Below, piece after piece: positions 53,464 through 62,245 of a stretch of 64,000 nt of DNA. The position numbers and the translations under genes were made by a program. The notes below the pieces were generated by a model that saw only the letters and a program-made list of their open reading frames with translations, ran no database searches and was not told the origin of the DNA. Where the stretch lies: NCBI GenBank assembly GCA_963730375.1, contig CAVSRJ010000001.1, forward strand, positions 310,001-374,000, given 5' to 3'. Each line of letters starts with the position of its first letter. Within the stretch, counting starts at the first letter, position 1. This DNA comes from UBA6224 sp963730375. GTDB lineage: Bacteria > Patescibacteriota > Saccharimonadia > Saccharimonadales > UBA4665.

Positions 53464-53950
53464 GAAACAACCCGCCAAAAAACCCGATCAAACGGTAGAT
53501 ATGAAGCAGGTAGCCGAGCAATTGGCACAGGAAAATGCTCAATTGACCGAAGCGCTCCAGCGCGAGCGCGCCGATGCAACAAATATCCGTCGGCGACACG
53601 ACGAAGAAATCGCTCAACTTCGTAACCGTACCAAATCTGCCGTCGTAGCCGACCTGCTGCCTGTTATTGATAACTTTGAGCGGGCGCTGAAGCACGTGCC
53701 GAAAGACCTCGAGGGCAATGACTTCGTAAAGGGCGTCAATGGCATCGTCAAACAGTTTGAGAAGACGCTGACTGACCTAGGCGTCGAGCGAATTAAAACC
53801 GTTGGCGAAGTGTTCAACCCACACCTTCACGAAGCCGTTAGTATGGAAGACGGTGAAGGTGATGAAGAAATCGTCAGCGAAGAATTACAATCAGGCTACA
53901 AAATCGGTGACGAAGTAATCCGCCACGCCATGGTCCGCGTAAAGCGATAA
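53456..53950 (+). CDS. grpE: Nucleotide exchange factor GrpE
   Basis: 164 residues. A long N-terminal coiled coil (MKQVAEQLAQENAQLTEALQ...) and the C-terminal beta domain (VGEVFNPHLHEAVSMEDG, GYKIGDEVIRHAMVRVKR). It exchanges ADP for ATP on DnaK. The start overlaps the end of hrcA, so the two are translationally coupled. Confidence 0.95.
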   Translation: MAKKQPAKKPDQTVDMKQVAEQLAQENAQLTEALQRERADATNIRRRHDEEIAQLRNRTKSAVVADLLPVIDNFERALKHVPKDLEGNDFVKGVNGIVKQFEKTLTDLGVERIKTVGEVFNPHLHEAVSMEDGEGDEEIVSEELQSGYKIGDEVIRHAMVRVKR

Positions 53951-53955
53951 ATATT

Positions 53956-54294
53956 ATGACACTATCAGAAGGCCAGTCTTTGCCCATAGAAGCCGCGCGT
54001 TTAGCGCGCGCAGAAGCACATATTGCGGAAATCACAGCACGTATGACACGACAATTAACCCCCAGCCCACTCAACCCAGCCGATAAGGCGCTGGGCACTA
54101 TAATTCATCATGCAGCAGAAATGGGGTATGAGCCCGAAGTACTCTTGGGCGACGAAGAATCCCGACGTCTCACAGAACAAATCGTCGTGTATGAGCTGGG
54201 CTTAAGGGTAGACACTACAGAGGCACAAAGAGCAGCTTGGCGAATCGGCTGGTATACCGTAGATAGGAGCAGACAGCACCATCAGATAACGTAG
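53956..54294 (+). CDS. Hypothetical protein in the heat-shock operon, 112 aa
   Basis: Begins 5 bp after grpE, so it is probably under the same CIRCE control. A helical, Ala- and Glu-rich protein (ARLARAEAHIAEITARMTRQ), no TM. Not recognised. Confidence 0.7.
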   Translation: MTLSEGQSLPIEAARLARAEAHIAEITARMTRQLTPSPLNPADKALGTIIHHAAEMGYEPEVLLGDEESRRLTEQIVVYELGLRVDTTEAQRAAWRIGWYTVDRSRQHHQIT

Positions 54295-54301
54295 ACAATA
54301 A

Positions 54302-54328
54302 TTGGCACTCTTGACACACGAGTGCCAA
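54302..54328 (+). promoter_or_regulatory. CIRCE operator 2 (upstream of orf76-dnaK)
   Basis: TTGGCACTC-N9-GAGTGCCAA, perfect symmetric arms; followed by a TATGAT-like box and the 76-aa ORF and dnaK. Confidence 0.93.
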
Positions 54329-54377
54329 TTTCGGTATGATAGACTAGTATTAGCAGTCATTTAAGAGGAGTGCTAGC

Positions 54378-54608
54378 ATGTCAGGTTATAATACTGAAGC
54401 CGTACGCAATAAAGCTGCATACATAGATGCACTTATGTGGGCGGCAGGTCTTGTTAACAGCAGTGACGGCGACTTTGCTACCGGCCTTGGTGACTCAGCT
54501 ACCGAGGCTGAGATGGGGCTAGTAGCTGACCACGCTGTTACTCCTGATCAGGCAGCCTTTTTATTTGAACGAGCTATTGAAGATATGCAAGTAATAAGAA
54601 AACAGTAA
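54378..54608 (+). CDS. Hypothetical protein between CIRCE and dnaK, 76 aa
   Basis: ATG after AAGAGGAG. An acidic, soluble, Ala-rich protein (MSGYNTEAVRNKAAYIDALMW..., ERAIEDMQVIRKQ). First gene of the dnaK unit, 20 bp ahead of dnaK, and so CIRCE-controlled. Not recognised. A heat-shock-linked co-factor is possible on context alone. Confidence 0.7.
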   Translation: MSGYNTEAVRNKAAYIDALMWAAGLVNSSDGDFATGLGDSATEAEMGLVADHAVTPDQAAFLFERAIEDMQVIRKQ

Positions 54609-54628
54609 AGGAAGGGAATATATCTACT

Positions 54629-56555
54629 ATGGGTAAAATTATAGGAATCGACTTAGGTACAACTAACTCAGCCATGGCTGTGATGCAGTCTGGTAAGCCA
54701 GAGATTATTGCGAACAGCGAGGGTAACCGCACCACGCCATCTGTTGTGGCCGTCAAAAAAGACGGTGAGCGCCTGGTCGGCCAGGTGGCACGTCGCCAGC
54801 AGGTCACTAACCCCAAGAACACCATTTATGAAGTAAAGCGACTTATTGGTCGCAACTTCAACGACAAAGAAGTCCAGCGCGACCTTAAGCTGATGGGCTA
54901 CGAGATTGTCAAGAGCGGCAACGGCGTCAAGGTAAAGATGGGCGACAAAGAGTACAGCCCCGAAGAGATTAGCGCCATGGTCCTGGGCAAGCTCAAGGCC
55001 GATGCCGAAGCATTCCTGGGCGACAAGGTCAGCGAAGCGGTCATTACCGTGCCGGCGTACTTTGACGACAGCCAGCGCCAAGCCACCAAGGATGCCGGTA
55101 AGATTGCTGGCCTGGAGGTAAAGCGCATTATCAACGAGCCAACTGCTGCCGCCCTGGCCTACGGCCTGGACAAAGACGTCAAAGCCGATGAGAAAATTGC
55201 CGTCTACGACCTGGGTGGTGGTACGTTCGACGTATCCATCCTGGAGTTGGGCGACGGCGTCTTTGAGGTAAAAAGCACCAACGGTGACACCCACCTCGGT
55301 GGTGCGGACTTTGACCGCGTCATCATCAACTACTTTGCTGACGAGTTCAAGAAAGAGCACGGCATCGACATTTCCGAAGACAAGGCTGCCATGCAGCGAC
55401 TGCGTGACGAGGCCGAAAAGGCCAAGATTGAGCTGTCCACCGCCCAAGAGGTGGACGTCAACCTGCCATTCCTGACCGCTGACGCCGATGGGCCAAAGCA
55501 CTTCGAGCACAAACTAACCCGCGCCAAGCTTGAGAGCCTGGTCGGCGAGCTTATCGACAAGACCGCTGACCCCTGCGAAAAGGCACTCAAGGACGCCGGG
55601 CTAAAGGCCAGCGACATTAACGCTGTCGTGCTGGTCGGTGGTATGACCCGCATGCCTGCCGTCCAAGAAAAGGTCAAAAAGATCTTTGGCAAAGACCCAA
55701 TGAAGGGTGTGAACCCGGACGAGGTCGTGGCTATTGGTGCGGCCATTCAGGGCGGTGTGCTGCAGGGTGACGTCAAAGATGTGCTGCTGCTGGACGTGAC
55801 CCCACTTTCCTTAGGTATCGAGACCATGGGTGGCGTCATGACCAAGCTGATTGACCGTAACACCACCATCCCGACCAGCAAGAGCGAGGTATTTCAGTAC
55901 CGCCGCCGACAACCAGCCACAGGTGGAAATCCACGTTGGCCAGGGTGAGCGCGAGATGATCGAAGACAACAAGAGCTCTGGGTCGCTTCGTGCTCGACGG
56001 TATTGCACCAGCGCCACGCGGCGTGCCGCAAATCGAAGTGACATTTAACATCGACGCCAACGGCATCCTGAATGTTACTGCCAAAGACAAGGGCACCGGC
56101 AAAGAGCAGAGCATTACGATCCAGGGTTCTGGCAACCTCGACAAGACCGAGGTGGAGAAGATGGCCAAAGACGCCGAGGCGCACGCCGAAGAAGACAAGG
56201 CAAGAACGGAATCGGTCGAAGCCCGCAACCTGCTGGATCATGCTATTTACCAGGCCGAAAAGCTGAAGAGCGACAACGGTGACAAGCTGAGCGATGAAGA
56301 CAAAAAGACTCTCGACGAAGCCGTCGAAGCTGCCAAGAAAGTCGTGGCCGACGAAAAGGCCGACAAAGATGCTCTCGAGGCAGCCGCCAAAGAGCTCAAC
56401 GACAAGATTGATGCCAATCGGCGCCAAGATGTACGAGCAAGCTGCTAAGGACGATGAGGCGAAGACGTGAGGACTCCGAGGACAAGAAAGAGGACGGTCC
56501 CGTCGAAGGCGAGGTAGTCGACGACGACAAAAAGGACAAGAAGAAAAAGAAATAA
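54629..56555 (+). CDS. dnaK: Chaperone protein DnaK (at least four frameshifts)
   Basis: Starts MGKIIGIDLGTTNSAMAV. ATPase motifs (AVYDLGGGTFDVSI, VVLVGGMTRMPAVQ) and the substrate domain are recognisable. The frame breaks near 55892 (QYRRRQ; expected STAADNQPQVEIHVGQGE), near 55976 (SSGS; expected LGRFVLDGIAPAPRGV), near 56418 (expected IGAKMYEQAAKDDEA) and near 56468 (expected EDSEDKKEDGPVEGEV). The product then ends in a lysine-rich tail at 56553-56555. Four errors in an essential chaperone imply assembly indels. Role: Hsp70, with GrpE and DnaJ encoded alongside. Confidence 0.93.
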
Positions 56556-56562
56556 CCACCAA

Positions 56563-56585
56563 GGGGCGCCACCTGCGCCCCTTTA
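56563..56585 (+). terminator. Terminator of dnaK
   Basis: AAGGGGCG-CCACCTG-CGCCCCTTTA just after the dnaK stop. Confidence 0.8.
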
Positions 56586-56640
56586 GTATTGGCACAATAA
56601 GCAAGCTCCAGCGGCATGGTTGTGTATAATGAGCGCCATC

Positions 56641-56832
56641 ATGACGGAAAAAGTTATGGCTGAACAGGCGGATACCAACCTGGGAGTTGGCGCGCTCTTT
56701 AACGCCGATTTATCTACGATATGCCCAGACTATGCGCCTCGTAAGATGTGGCGGGTCTTATCGCCGTCGGAAATAATATTGGATATACCAAGTGAGCACC
56801 CAGCGCTAGCACTCTTGATACCTGAGTGCTAG
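56641..56832 (+). CDS. Possible small protein upstream of dnaJ, 63 aa
   Basis: ATG 56641 lies about 10 nt after TATAAT (56625-56630). MTEKVMAEQADTNLGVGALF continues to PSEIILDIPSEHPALALL. Its last codons run through the CIRCE operator, so the end of the frame could be fortuitous. Not recognised. Confidence 0.4.
   Translation: MTEKVMAEQADTNLGVGALFNADLSTICPDYAPRKMWRVLSPSEIILDIPSEHPALALLIPEC
56806..56832 (+). promoter_or_regulatory. CIRCE operator 3 (dnaJ)
   Basis: CTAGCACTC-N9-GAGTGCTAG, perfect arms, symmetric flanks GCG/CGC. TACAAT (56838-56843) and the dnaJ start follow directly. Confidence 0.93.
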
Positions 56833-56850
56833 CGCGGTACAATGGATGCA

Positions 56851-57969
56851 ATGGCAGACAAACGCGATTATTACGAAGTATTGGGTGTGGGCAAAGATGC
56901 TAGCGCCGACGAGATAAAGAAGGCCTTCAGGCGAAAGGCAGTCGAACTACACCCCGACAAAGAGGGCGGTGATGAGGCCAAGTTCAAGGAAGTCAACGAA
57001 GCCTATGACGTCCTAAAGGACCCCAGCAAAAAGCAGCGTTACGACCAGTTTGGTCACGCCGGTGTCGGTGGCAACGGTGGCATGGGTGGCAACCCGTTTG
57101 AGGGCTTTGGAGGCTTCGGTGGTGCGCAGGGGCAAAACGTCAACTTTGACTTTGGTGACCTCGGGCTGGGCGATATCTTTGGCAGCTTTTTTGGCGGGGG
57201 TGGCGGCGGTGGACGGCAGCGCGCCAAGCGAGGTAACGACGTAGAATCACGCGTCGAAATCGACTTCGAGGATGCGGTATTTGGTACCGAGATAAAGCTC
57301 AAACTCACACTGGAAGACACCTGCGAACACTGTAAGGGCACGACCGCGGAGCCGGGCCACGATATGAAGACTTGTGACACTTGTGGCGGCTCTGGCCAGG
57401 TGGTCACGGCAACCCGCACTATCTTTGGCAACATACAGCAGGCGGCTGTGTGCCCTACCTGTAAGGGCAGCGGCAAAGTCCCGGAAAAGTCATGTACCGT
57501 CTGCCATGGCAAGGGCACCAAGGCCAAGGAAAAGAAGATAGATCTGAAGATTCCAGCCGGTATTGACGACGGCGCGGTTATCCGCCTGCGCGAATACGGC
57601 GAAGCGATTGCCGGTGGCCCAAAGGGCGATTTGTACGTAAATATCCGCGTCCAGCCACACAAGAAATTCACACGTGAGGGCGACCTGATCCTCAGCGAGG
57701 AGCACATCAGCATGGTGGATGCCGCGCTCGGTACTGAAATAGAAGTCGATACGGTGGACGGCGCGGTCCGCATGAAAGTGCCGGCTGGCACACAGAGCGG
57801 CAGTGACTTCAAGCTCAGCAACCACGGCGTACCGCACATCAAGAGCAGCACGCGCGGTGCGCACATTGTCACTATCGTTGTCGACACTCCGACCAAACTG
57901 ACCAAGCAGCAACGAGAATTACTTGAGCAGTTCAACACGGCTCCTACCAAAAAACGCGGCATATTCTAG
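56851..57969 (+). CDS. dnaJ: Chaperone protein DnaJ
   Basis: 372 residues from ATG 56851 (MADKRDYYEVLGV); a start at 56842 would overlap the TACAAT box. J domain with HPD (ELHPDKEGG), G/F region (GGNGGMGGNPFEGFGGFGG), then four zinc motifs CEHCKGTT, CDTCGGSG, CPTCKGSG and CTVCHGKG; the first deviates from CxxCxGxG. C-terminal peptide-binding domains complete. It stimulates DnaK ATPase; CIRCE control as for dnaK. Confidence 0.95.
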   Translation: MADKRDYYEVLGVGKDASADEIKKAFRRKAVELHPDKEGGDEAKFKEVNEAYDVLKDPSKKQRYDQFGHAGVGGNGGMGGNPFEGFGGFGGAQGQNVNFDFGDLGLGDIFGSFFGGGGGGGRQRAKRGNDVESRVEIDFEDAVFGTEIKLKLTLEDTCEHCKGTTAEPGHDMKTCDTCGGSGQVVTATRTIFGNIQQAAVCPTCKGSGKVPEKSCTVCHGKGTKAKEKKIDLKIPAGIDDGAVIRLREYGEAIAGGPKGDLYVNIRVQPHKKFTREGDLILSEEHISMVDAALGTEIEVDTVDGAVRMKVPAGTQSGSDFKLSNHGVPHIKSSTRGAHIVTIVVDTPTKLTKQQRELLEQFNTAPTKKRGIF

Positions 57970-58012
57970 CTCTATTCACTTTTTTGGCGTGGTGCGCGAT
58001 AATGTACCTGAG

Positions 58013-58129
58013 ATGAACAACCTTAAGCGTAATCAACAGGGGTTGATACCGCTCCTCCTATCCATATTATTCGTCGTCGGCGCCATTATCGTCTTCGCCT
58101 ACCTGCGCGTCCTCCACGCCCAGCAGTAA
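58013..58129 (+). CDS. Small membrane protein, 38 aa
   Basis: MNNLKRNQQGLIPLLLSILF followed by VVGAIIVFAYLRVLHAQQ: a basic cytosolic start and one TM helix. GATAAT lies 9 nt before the ATG (leaderless type). Small TM proteins with this NQQGLIP start are familiar from Saccharibacteria (from memory, unverified). Function unknown. Confidence 0.65.
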   Translation: MNNLKRNQQGLIPLLLSILFVVGAIIVFAYLRVLHAQQ

Positions 58130-58244
58130 TATTTAATCCCTAATCAAACTTACAATACTAGCTTGTCAATACCGGGCGTAGATCTATAAACATTGGATGG
58201 ATGGATACAACTAGCTTGCTACAATGGGTGTATATTTAAATAAA

Positions 58245-58307
58245 CATGAAAACGCAAGTGTTTGATCATATCTGGCGTACCTATTTCTCCAGGAATGCTC
58301 TAAACTG
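58245..58307 (+). CDS. Possible leader peptide, 20 aa
   Basis: MKTQVFDHIWRTYFSRNALN. TACAAT (58221-58226) precedes it, and its stop is 24 bp before the RimK-like gene. The rest of 58130-58330 is A/T-rich without other features. Confidence 0.3.
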
Positions 58308-58330
58308 AGTACTGAAGACAAGGAATAGCC

Positions 58331-59243
58331 ATGCAATCACCCCGAATACTCGTACTGTCCTCGGCGGAGGACGAAGAGTCGACCACCATCAATAACGAAT
58401 TCGTCGCGGAACTGAACCGCCGTATCGGTGATGCCGGCACTATTGAGTGGCACAATTATCACGATATCCGCATAGAATTCCAGACAAACAAAGCCGACGT
58501 ATACGTACACTCAACCAATGAATCATTGAGCTGGATTTACGTTCGTGTATTTCAAATCATATTTTCGCTACAACGAGCAGGCAGCGGTCATCGCCGCGTA
58601 TCTAACAGCGAACGATATTCCGTTTGTCTGTAGCGAACTGCGTGACTATATGCCATTGACCAAGCTGGCTCAATTTATGCGGCTGGCGCTCGGCGGAATT
58701 CCGATAGCCAAAACAGTGTATCTTAGTCCGCGCCATTTCGTGAGCGATTATGAAAGTGTGGCCCAAAAGCTTGGAGTGCCCTTTATCTTTAAATCAACAG
58801 ATGGCAGCGGCGGCAAAGAGAATTACCTTGTTCGCAGTCAGGCCGATGTCGAAGCCGCGTTGCATGAATACCCGGACTTGCACTTTGTCGCCCAGCAATT
58901 TATCGAGAACGATAGTGATTTGCGAGTGCTGATAGTCGATAGCGCCATTGAGCTTGTCATACATCGTCAGCGCGTTGGCGAATCTCACCTGAACAATACC
59001 TCACAAGGCGGTAACGCCACGCTTATGGCTGTTGAAGACTTAGTTCCCGAGCATCAGGCATTGGCCCTGCAATCTGCCAAGCTAATGGGGCGGGAGGTCG
59101 CGGGTGTTGACCTGATGTTCGAGAGCGGATCGGGCGATCCCTATGTTCTGGAGGTCAACGCTAGCCCGCAAATCGGCAGCGGGGCATTCATGGAAGAAAA
59201 ACTCCAAATCTATAGCAATTACTTCAAAAATATGTTAAAATAG
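58331..59243 (+). CDS. RimK-like ATP-grasp protein (frameshift)
   Basis: Frames 58331-58633 and 58545-59243 join near 58545 (SLSWIYVRV then YFKSYFRYNEQAAV). About 303 residues. ATP-grasp marks: VPFIFKSTDGSGGKENYLV, FVAQQFIENDSDLRVLIVD, NNTSQGGNATL and EVAGVDLMFESGSGDPYVLEVNASPQIG. RimK-type enzymes add Glu or other amino acids to proteins or peptides; this one differs from the second RimK in the operon and its N-terminus is unusual. Part of a three-gene unit. Confidence 0.82.
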
Positions 59244-59250
59244 GCAAGTT

Positions 59251-59706
59251 ATGCCGAAGTTACAAGTCATCGGTCGCGCCGAAAGGATTTCCTTTCCTCG
59301 TCACCAGATTAACGATGTGCCTGCACGGATTGATACGGGTGCACGTACCTCGGCAATCTGGGCTTCTCACATTCGTGAAGAGGCCGGGGTATTGTACTTC
59401 ACGTTGTTCGACAGCGATTCAGAGTTCTATACTGGTGAGTTACAGCAGACGGCAGATTACACGACTCGAGTCGTGACAAACTCAACTGGACATAACGAGG
59501 AACGGTATATCGTAAAATTATCAATTCTTCTCGAGGGGCGACGTATTCGCGCCTCCTTCTCCCTTGCGGATCGATCGCGTCAGGTCTACCCTGTACTGGT
59601 GGGGCGAAACGTGCTGCGCGGTAAATTTATTGTAGATGTAAAGCGTGGCACCCCCGATTCAGCAGCCGAAAAACTTCGTGATAACAAGTGGTCCCAGGGA
59701 CTATAA
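59251..59706 (+). CDS. RimB-like retropepsin-fold protease (RimK-associated)
   Basis: 151 residues with the retroviral-aspartic-protease-like DTGARTSAIWA near the N-terminus, then VGRNVLRGKFIVDVKRG. Known family: the RimB/ATP-dependent zinc protease type proteins that act with RimK on glutamate-tailed substrates. Begins 7 bp after the ATP-grasp gene and ends 13 bp before rimK, so the three are one operon. Confidence 0.82.
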   Translation: MPKLQVIGRAERISFPRHQINDVPARIDTGARTSAIWASHIREEAGVLYFTLFDSDSEFYTGELQQTADYTTRVVTNSTGHNEERYIVKLSILLEGRRIRASFSLADRSRQVYPVLVGRNVLRGKFIVDVKRGTPDSAAEKLRDNKWSQGL

Positions 59707-59719
59707 GGGCGGATTTACT

Positions 59720-60625
59720 ATGAAAATTGCAATTTTATCCAAAGGTGCAGCCAACTACACGACACGACGCCTCAAAGAGGTGGCGCTAGCACGCGGTCAC
59801 GATGTGTCGGTAATTAACTACGCCAAGTGTTACATGACCATGGAGAAGGGTCGCCCGGTTGTGTATTACAAGGGCAAGGAACTGCCTCGCTTCGACGCGA
59901 TTATTCCACGTATTGCGCAGAGCTATACAAAGTACGGTACAGCCGTGGTTCGTCAGTTTGAGATGCAGGGTACATTTAGTACGGCAAGCTCGATAGCCAT
60001 TAATCGTTCACGTGACAAACTGCGCAGCTACCAAATCATGGCCAGACAGGATGTTGGCATTCCAAAGACGGTGTTCGCTCGCGAAACTGCCAATATGGAA
60101 GAGGTCGTGGAGCTGGTCGGCGGCGCACCCGTGATTATCAAGGTTGCACGCGGTACACACGGCAACGGCGTGGTACTCGCCGAGACTAAAAAAGCGGCCA
60201 AAGCCGTGATGCAGGCATTTTATGTCGAAGGTGTGAACTTTATTGTCCAGGAATATGTTGAAGAGTCGGCTGGTACAGACATCCGTGCGCTGGTGGTCGG
60301 TGGTCGTGTGGTAGCCAGTGTACAACGACAGAGTTTGGACGATGATTTCCGTTCTAACACGCACCAGGGTGGCGTCGGTACAGCCGTCAAATTGACTGAC
60401 GAAGAGACCAAGACGGCACTGCGGGCGGCCAAAGCTATGAACCTGCCAGTGTGTGGTGTCGATATGATGCGCTCCAAGGATGGTCCAAAAGTCCTAGAGG
60501 TTAACAGCAGCGCCAGCATCAAAACACCAGAGATGGTAACTACTCGAGATGTTGCTACGAAGATTATCGAGTACGTCGAACGTAATGCCAAGAATAAGCC
60601 TAAGAAGGACAAAGTCGGCGCCTAA
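59720..60625 (+). CDS. RimK-type alpha-L-glutamate ligase
   Basis: 301 residues from ATG 59720. ATP-grasp marks: INRSRDKLRSYQIMARQDVGIPKTVF, VIIKVARGTHGNGVVLAE, FIVQEYVEESAGTDIRALVVGG, SNTHQGGVGTAV and GVDMMRSKDGPKVLEVNSSASI. This matches RimK, which adds Glu residues to ribosomal protein S6, more closely than the first gene of the operon. A large terminator follows. Confidence 0.88.
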   Translation: MKIAILSKGAANYTTRRLKEVALARGHDVSVINYAKCYMTMEKGRPVVYYKGKELPRFDAIIPRIAQSYTKYGTAVVRQFEMQGTFSTASSIAINRSRDKLRSYQIMARQDVGIPKTVFARETANMEEVVELVGGAPVIIKVARGTHGNGVVLAETKKAAKAVMQAFYVEGVNFIVQEYVEESAGTDIRALVVGGRVVASVQRQSLDDDFRSNTHQGGVGTAVKLTDEETKTALRAAKAMNLPVCGVDMMRSKDGPKVLEVNSSASIKTPEMVTTRDVATKIIEYVERNAKNKPKKDKVGA

Positions 60626-60626
60626 C

Positions 60627-60700
60627 GTCTGCACCACTTTGGCCTGCCAGCTGGCACAGCCAGCCGTGCCGCCAAAGTTGCTGGCATCCAGACGGTTTTT
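60627..60700 (+). terminator. Large branched terminator after rimK
   Basis: CGTCTG/CAGACG outer stem, ACTTTGGC/GCCAAAGT within, GGCAC/GTGCC within that, followed by GGTTTTTT. Larger than a normal terminator (about 65 nt). Confidence 0.75.
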
Positions 60701-60837
60701 TCAGTGCGGTGTTCAGTCACGGTACCAGCCGTACCGTTCCCTCCACTCCTCCTGAAGAAAATCGCCTGGATACTCAGCTGCAGCCGTTAGGTTTCGTGCA
60801 GTATATCTGCTGATTCCGCTCGTGCTATGATTAGGCT

Positions 60838-61338
60838 ATGTCACCTGACGTAGCCGTACTCCTGTTAGTGGGCGTGCCAACCGCGCTCTTATTGCTGCTG
60901 CGTGTCAATGCATCGCTGGTGTTTTTGAGCGCCTGCCTGGGCCTGGTGTTGTTGCAATACATCGGGCCGGATGCGGTCGACTTTGCCGACATGTTCTTGC
61001 CGTGGCTCAACGGTAATAACCTGAAACTCGCCATGCTGCTGTTACCGGTGGTTCTAACGACGGTATTTATGATCAAAACAGTTCGCGGCAGCCGGCAATT
61101 GCTCAATGTCTTTCCGGCGCTAGGCACGGGCCTATTGCTCACACTCATAACCGTGCCTTTGCTGCCGAAGGATTTTGCATCACAAGCTACGGAGTCCACG
61201 GCGTGGCTGACATTACTGCAATTTCAATCACTCGTCGTTGGTGTGAGTGCCATGGTGTGTCTGCTATTTATTTGGGCACAACGGCCCAAAGCAGGCAAGG
61301 ACAAGCATGGCAAACATCACCCTAAAAGCCACCACTGA
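60838..61338 (+). CDS. Hypothetical five-TM membrane protein
   Basis: 166 residues with hydrophobic helices at about 4-20, 27-43, 62-80, 98-112 and 127-146, and a His/Lys-rich cytosolic end (AQRPKAGKDKHGKHHPKSHH). A TATGAT box precedes the ATG by about 8 nt. The terminal His cluster could bind metal. Not recognised. Confidence 0.72.
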   Translation: MSPDVAVLLLVGVPTALLLLLRVNASLVFLSACLGLVLLQYIGPDAVDFADMFLPWLNGNNLKLAMLLLPVVLTTVFMIKTVRGSRQLLNVFPALGTGLLLTLITVPLLPKDFASQATESTAWLTLLQFQSLVVGVSAMVCLLFIWAQRPKAGKDKHGKHHPKSHH

Positions 61339-61431
61339 TTGACTTTTTGCCAAAAATATCGATAATCTAAGGAGTTATTTGCGCATTTCGCGCGCAAAAA
61401 GCAGCGCCTTCGCAAAGCCAATGGCTTGCCC

Positions 61432-61484
61432 CAACATTTCTATCCAAGGAGCGATAGCGACTGAATGAAATGTTGAGAGGAGGA
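61432..61484 (+). promoter_or_regulatory. tRNA leader element L1, copy C
   Basis: CAACATTTC (61432-61440) pairs with GAAATGTTG (61467-61475) around CCAAGGAGCGATAGCGACTG, followed by AGAGGAGGA. Same layout as copies A and B, about 85 nt before tRNA-Lys. A GATAAT box at about 61364 and a TTGCGC/GCGCAA hairpin precede it. Confidence 0.72.
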
Positions 61485-61529
61485 ACGGCGACGAGCTAGG
61501 CGGCTGATGAGCATGAAACTTGTTTTCTG

Positions 61530-61568
61530 CTCGTCGGCCGGCTAGCTTCTCTAGCCGAAGCCGACGAG
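61530..61568 (+). other. Hairpin directly 5' of tRNA-Lys
   Basis: CTCGTCGGC...GCCGACGAG outer stem with GGCTAGC/AGCC inside, ending at the first base of the tRNA. CGACGAGC upstream can also pair with it, a competing fold. Confidence 0.65.
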
Positions 61569-61644
61569 GGCCCGTAGCTCAGCAGGTTAGAGCAGCGGCC
61601 TTTTAAGCCGCGTGTCGTGGGTTCGAATCCCACCGGGCCCTCCA
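61568..61644 (+). tRNA. tRNA-Lys (UUU)
   Basis: 77 nt with encoded CCA; acceptor GGGCCCG/CGGGCCC, D-arm TAGCTCAGCAGGTTAGAGC, anticodon stem GCGGC/GCCGC with loop CTTTTAA, T-arm GTGGG-TTCGAAT-CCCAC. Terminated by the hairpin at 61684. Confidence 0.96.
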
Positions 61645-61683
61645 ATTTGACCTTACAGATGACCCTAGTGGGAAAGTCTGAAC

Positions 61684-61706
61684 TAAAGAGCCGATTGTGG
61701 CTCTTT
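61684..61706 (+). terminator. Terminator of tRNA-Lys
   Basis: AAGAGCC-GATTGT-GGCTCTTTTTG. Confidence 0.88.
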
Positions 61707-61726
61707 TTGTTTGTTATACTTTGGCT

Positions 61727-62074
61727 ATGAGTGATCAAACTTTTGAAGATGCAATCAACGATATTCGCAAAATCGTAAGTCGGTTTCAGAAAATTGAAGG
61801 AAAACCATGGGGTGTTGAAGGAGCGGTAATTGAATTAGCGAAGCAAGTTGGTCAACTTTCTGCGTTGATAATGAATCGTGAGGGTTATTATTATGCTGAA
61901 CGAGAAAAAGAAAGCGACAACTACAAAGCATCTAACGATAACATTGCCGATGAACTTGCAGACATCATGTTCGCAGTTGTTCGTATCGCTGATCATTATG
62001 GAATAGATCTTGTTGCGACCAATGTAAAAACTCGCAAACTTGAAGATGACTTCCTAAAAAGGAAAAATGTCTAA
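61727..62074 (+). CDS. MazG-like nucleotide pyrophosphohydrolase
   Basis: 115 residues, all helical. MazG-type metal-binding pattern: ELAKQVGQLSALIM in the first helix pair and NIADELADIMFAVVRIADHY in the second (EE/DE-type acidic residues). Such proteins hydrolyse non-canonical NTPs. ATG is chosen because it follows a TTATACTTTGG box. Confidence 0.82.
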   Translation: MSDQTFEDAINDIRKIVSRFQKIEGKPWGVEGAVIELAKQVGQLSALIMNREGYYYAEREKESDNYKASNDNIADELADIMFAVVRIADHYGIDLVATNVKTRKLEDDFLKRKNV

Positions 62075-62150
62075 AACTCTGCGATTATAATTTCAGGCGT
62101 AAGGCTTAATTTAGTTGCAATAGTTTGCACCTTGCTCCTCCAAATAAAAT

Positions 62151-62175
62151 GACTCACCGTCAGGTGGGTCTTTTT
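62151..62175 (+). terminator. Terminator-like hairpin
   Basis: GACTCACC-GTCA-GGTGGGTC then TTTTT. Its stem resembles the terminator after tRNA-fMet (CACTCACC/GGTGGGTG), and it is preceded by CCTCCA like a tRNA 3' end, as if a tRNA gene had been lost here. Confidence 0.75.
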
Positions 62176-62183
62176 ATTTGGTT

Positions 62184-62245
62184 GACTCGGAGAGTCGAGC
62201 CCACGACGCAGATTTTGGGAGAAAATATGCAGTGTCGTGGGTTCG
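62184..62245 (+). other. Inverted T-arm copy with hairpins, Lys type
   Basis: GACTC-GGA-GAGTC hairpin, then CCCACGAC (62200-62207) and GTCGTGGG (62234-62241) enclosing an A/T-rich hairpin; the right arm with TTCG equals the T-arm start of tRNA-Lys (GTCGTGGGTTCG). Same plan as the fMet copy at 31386-31447. Confidence 0.75.

Noticed and set aside
54629..56555. DnaK as a pseudogene or split gene
   Set aside because: All domains continue across single-base shifts, and grpE, dnaJ and the CIRCE sites are intact; indel errors are more likely.
61503..61518. CTGATGA...GAAAC as a second hammerhead
   Set aside because: Only four bases separate the two motifs, so stem II cannot form, and no stem I or III pairing is visible.
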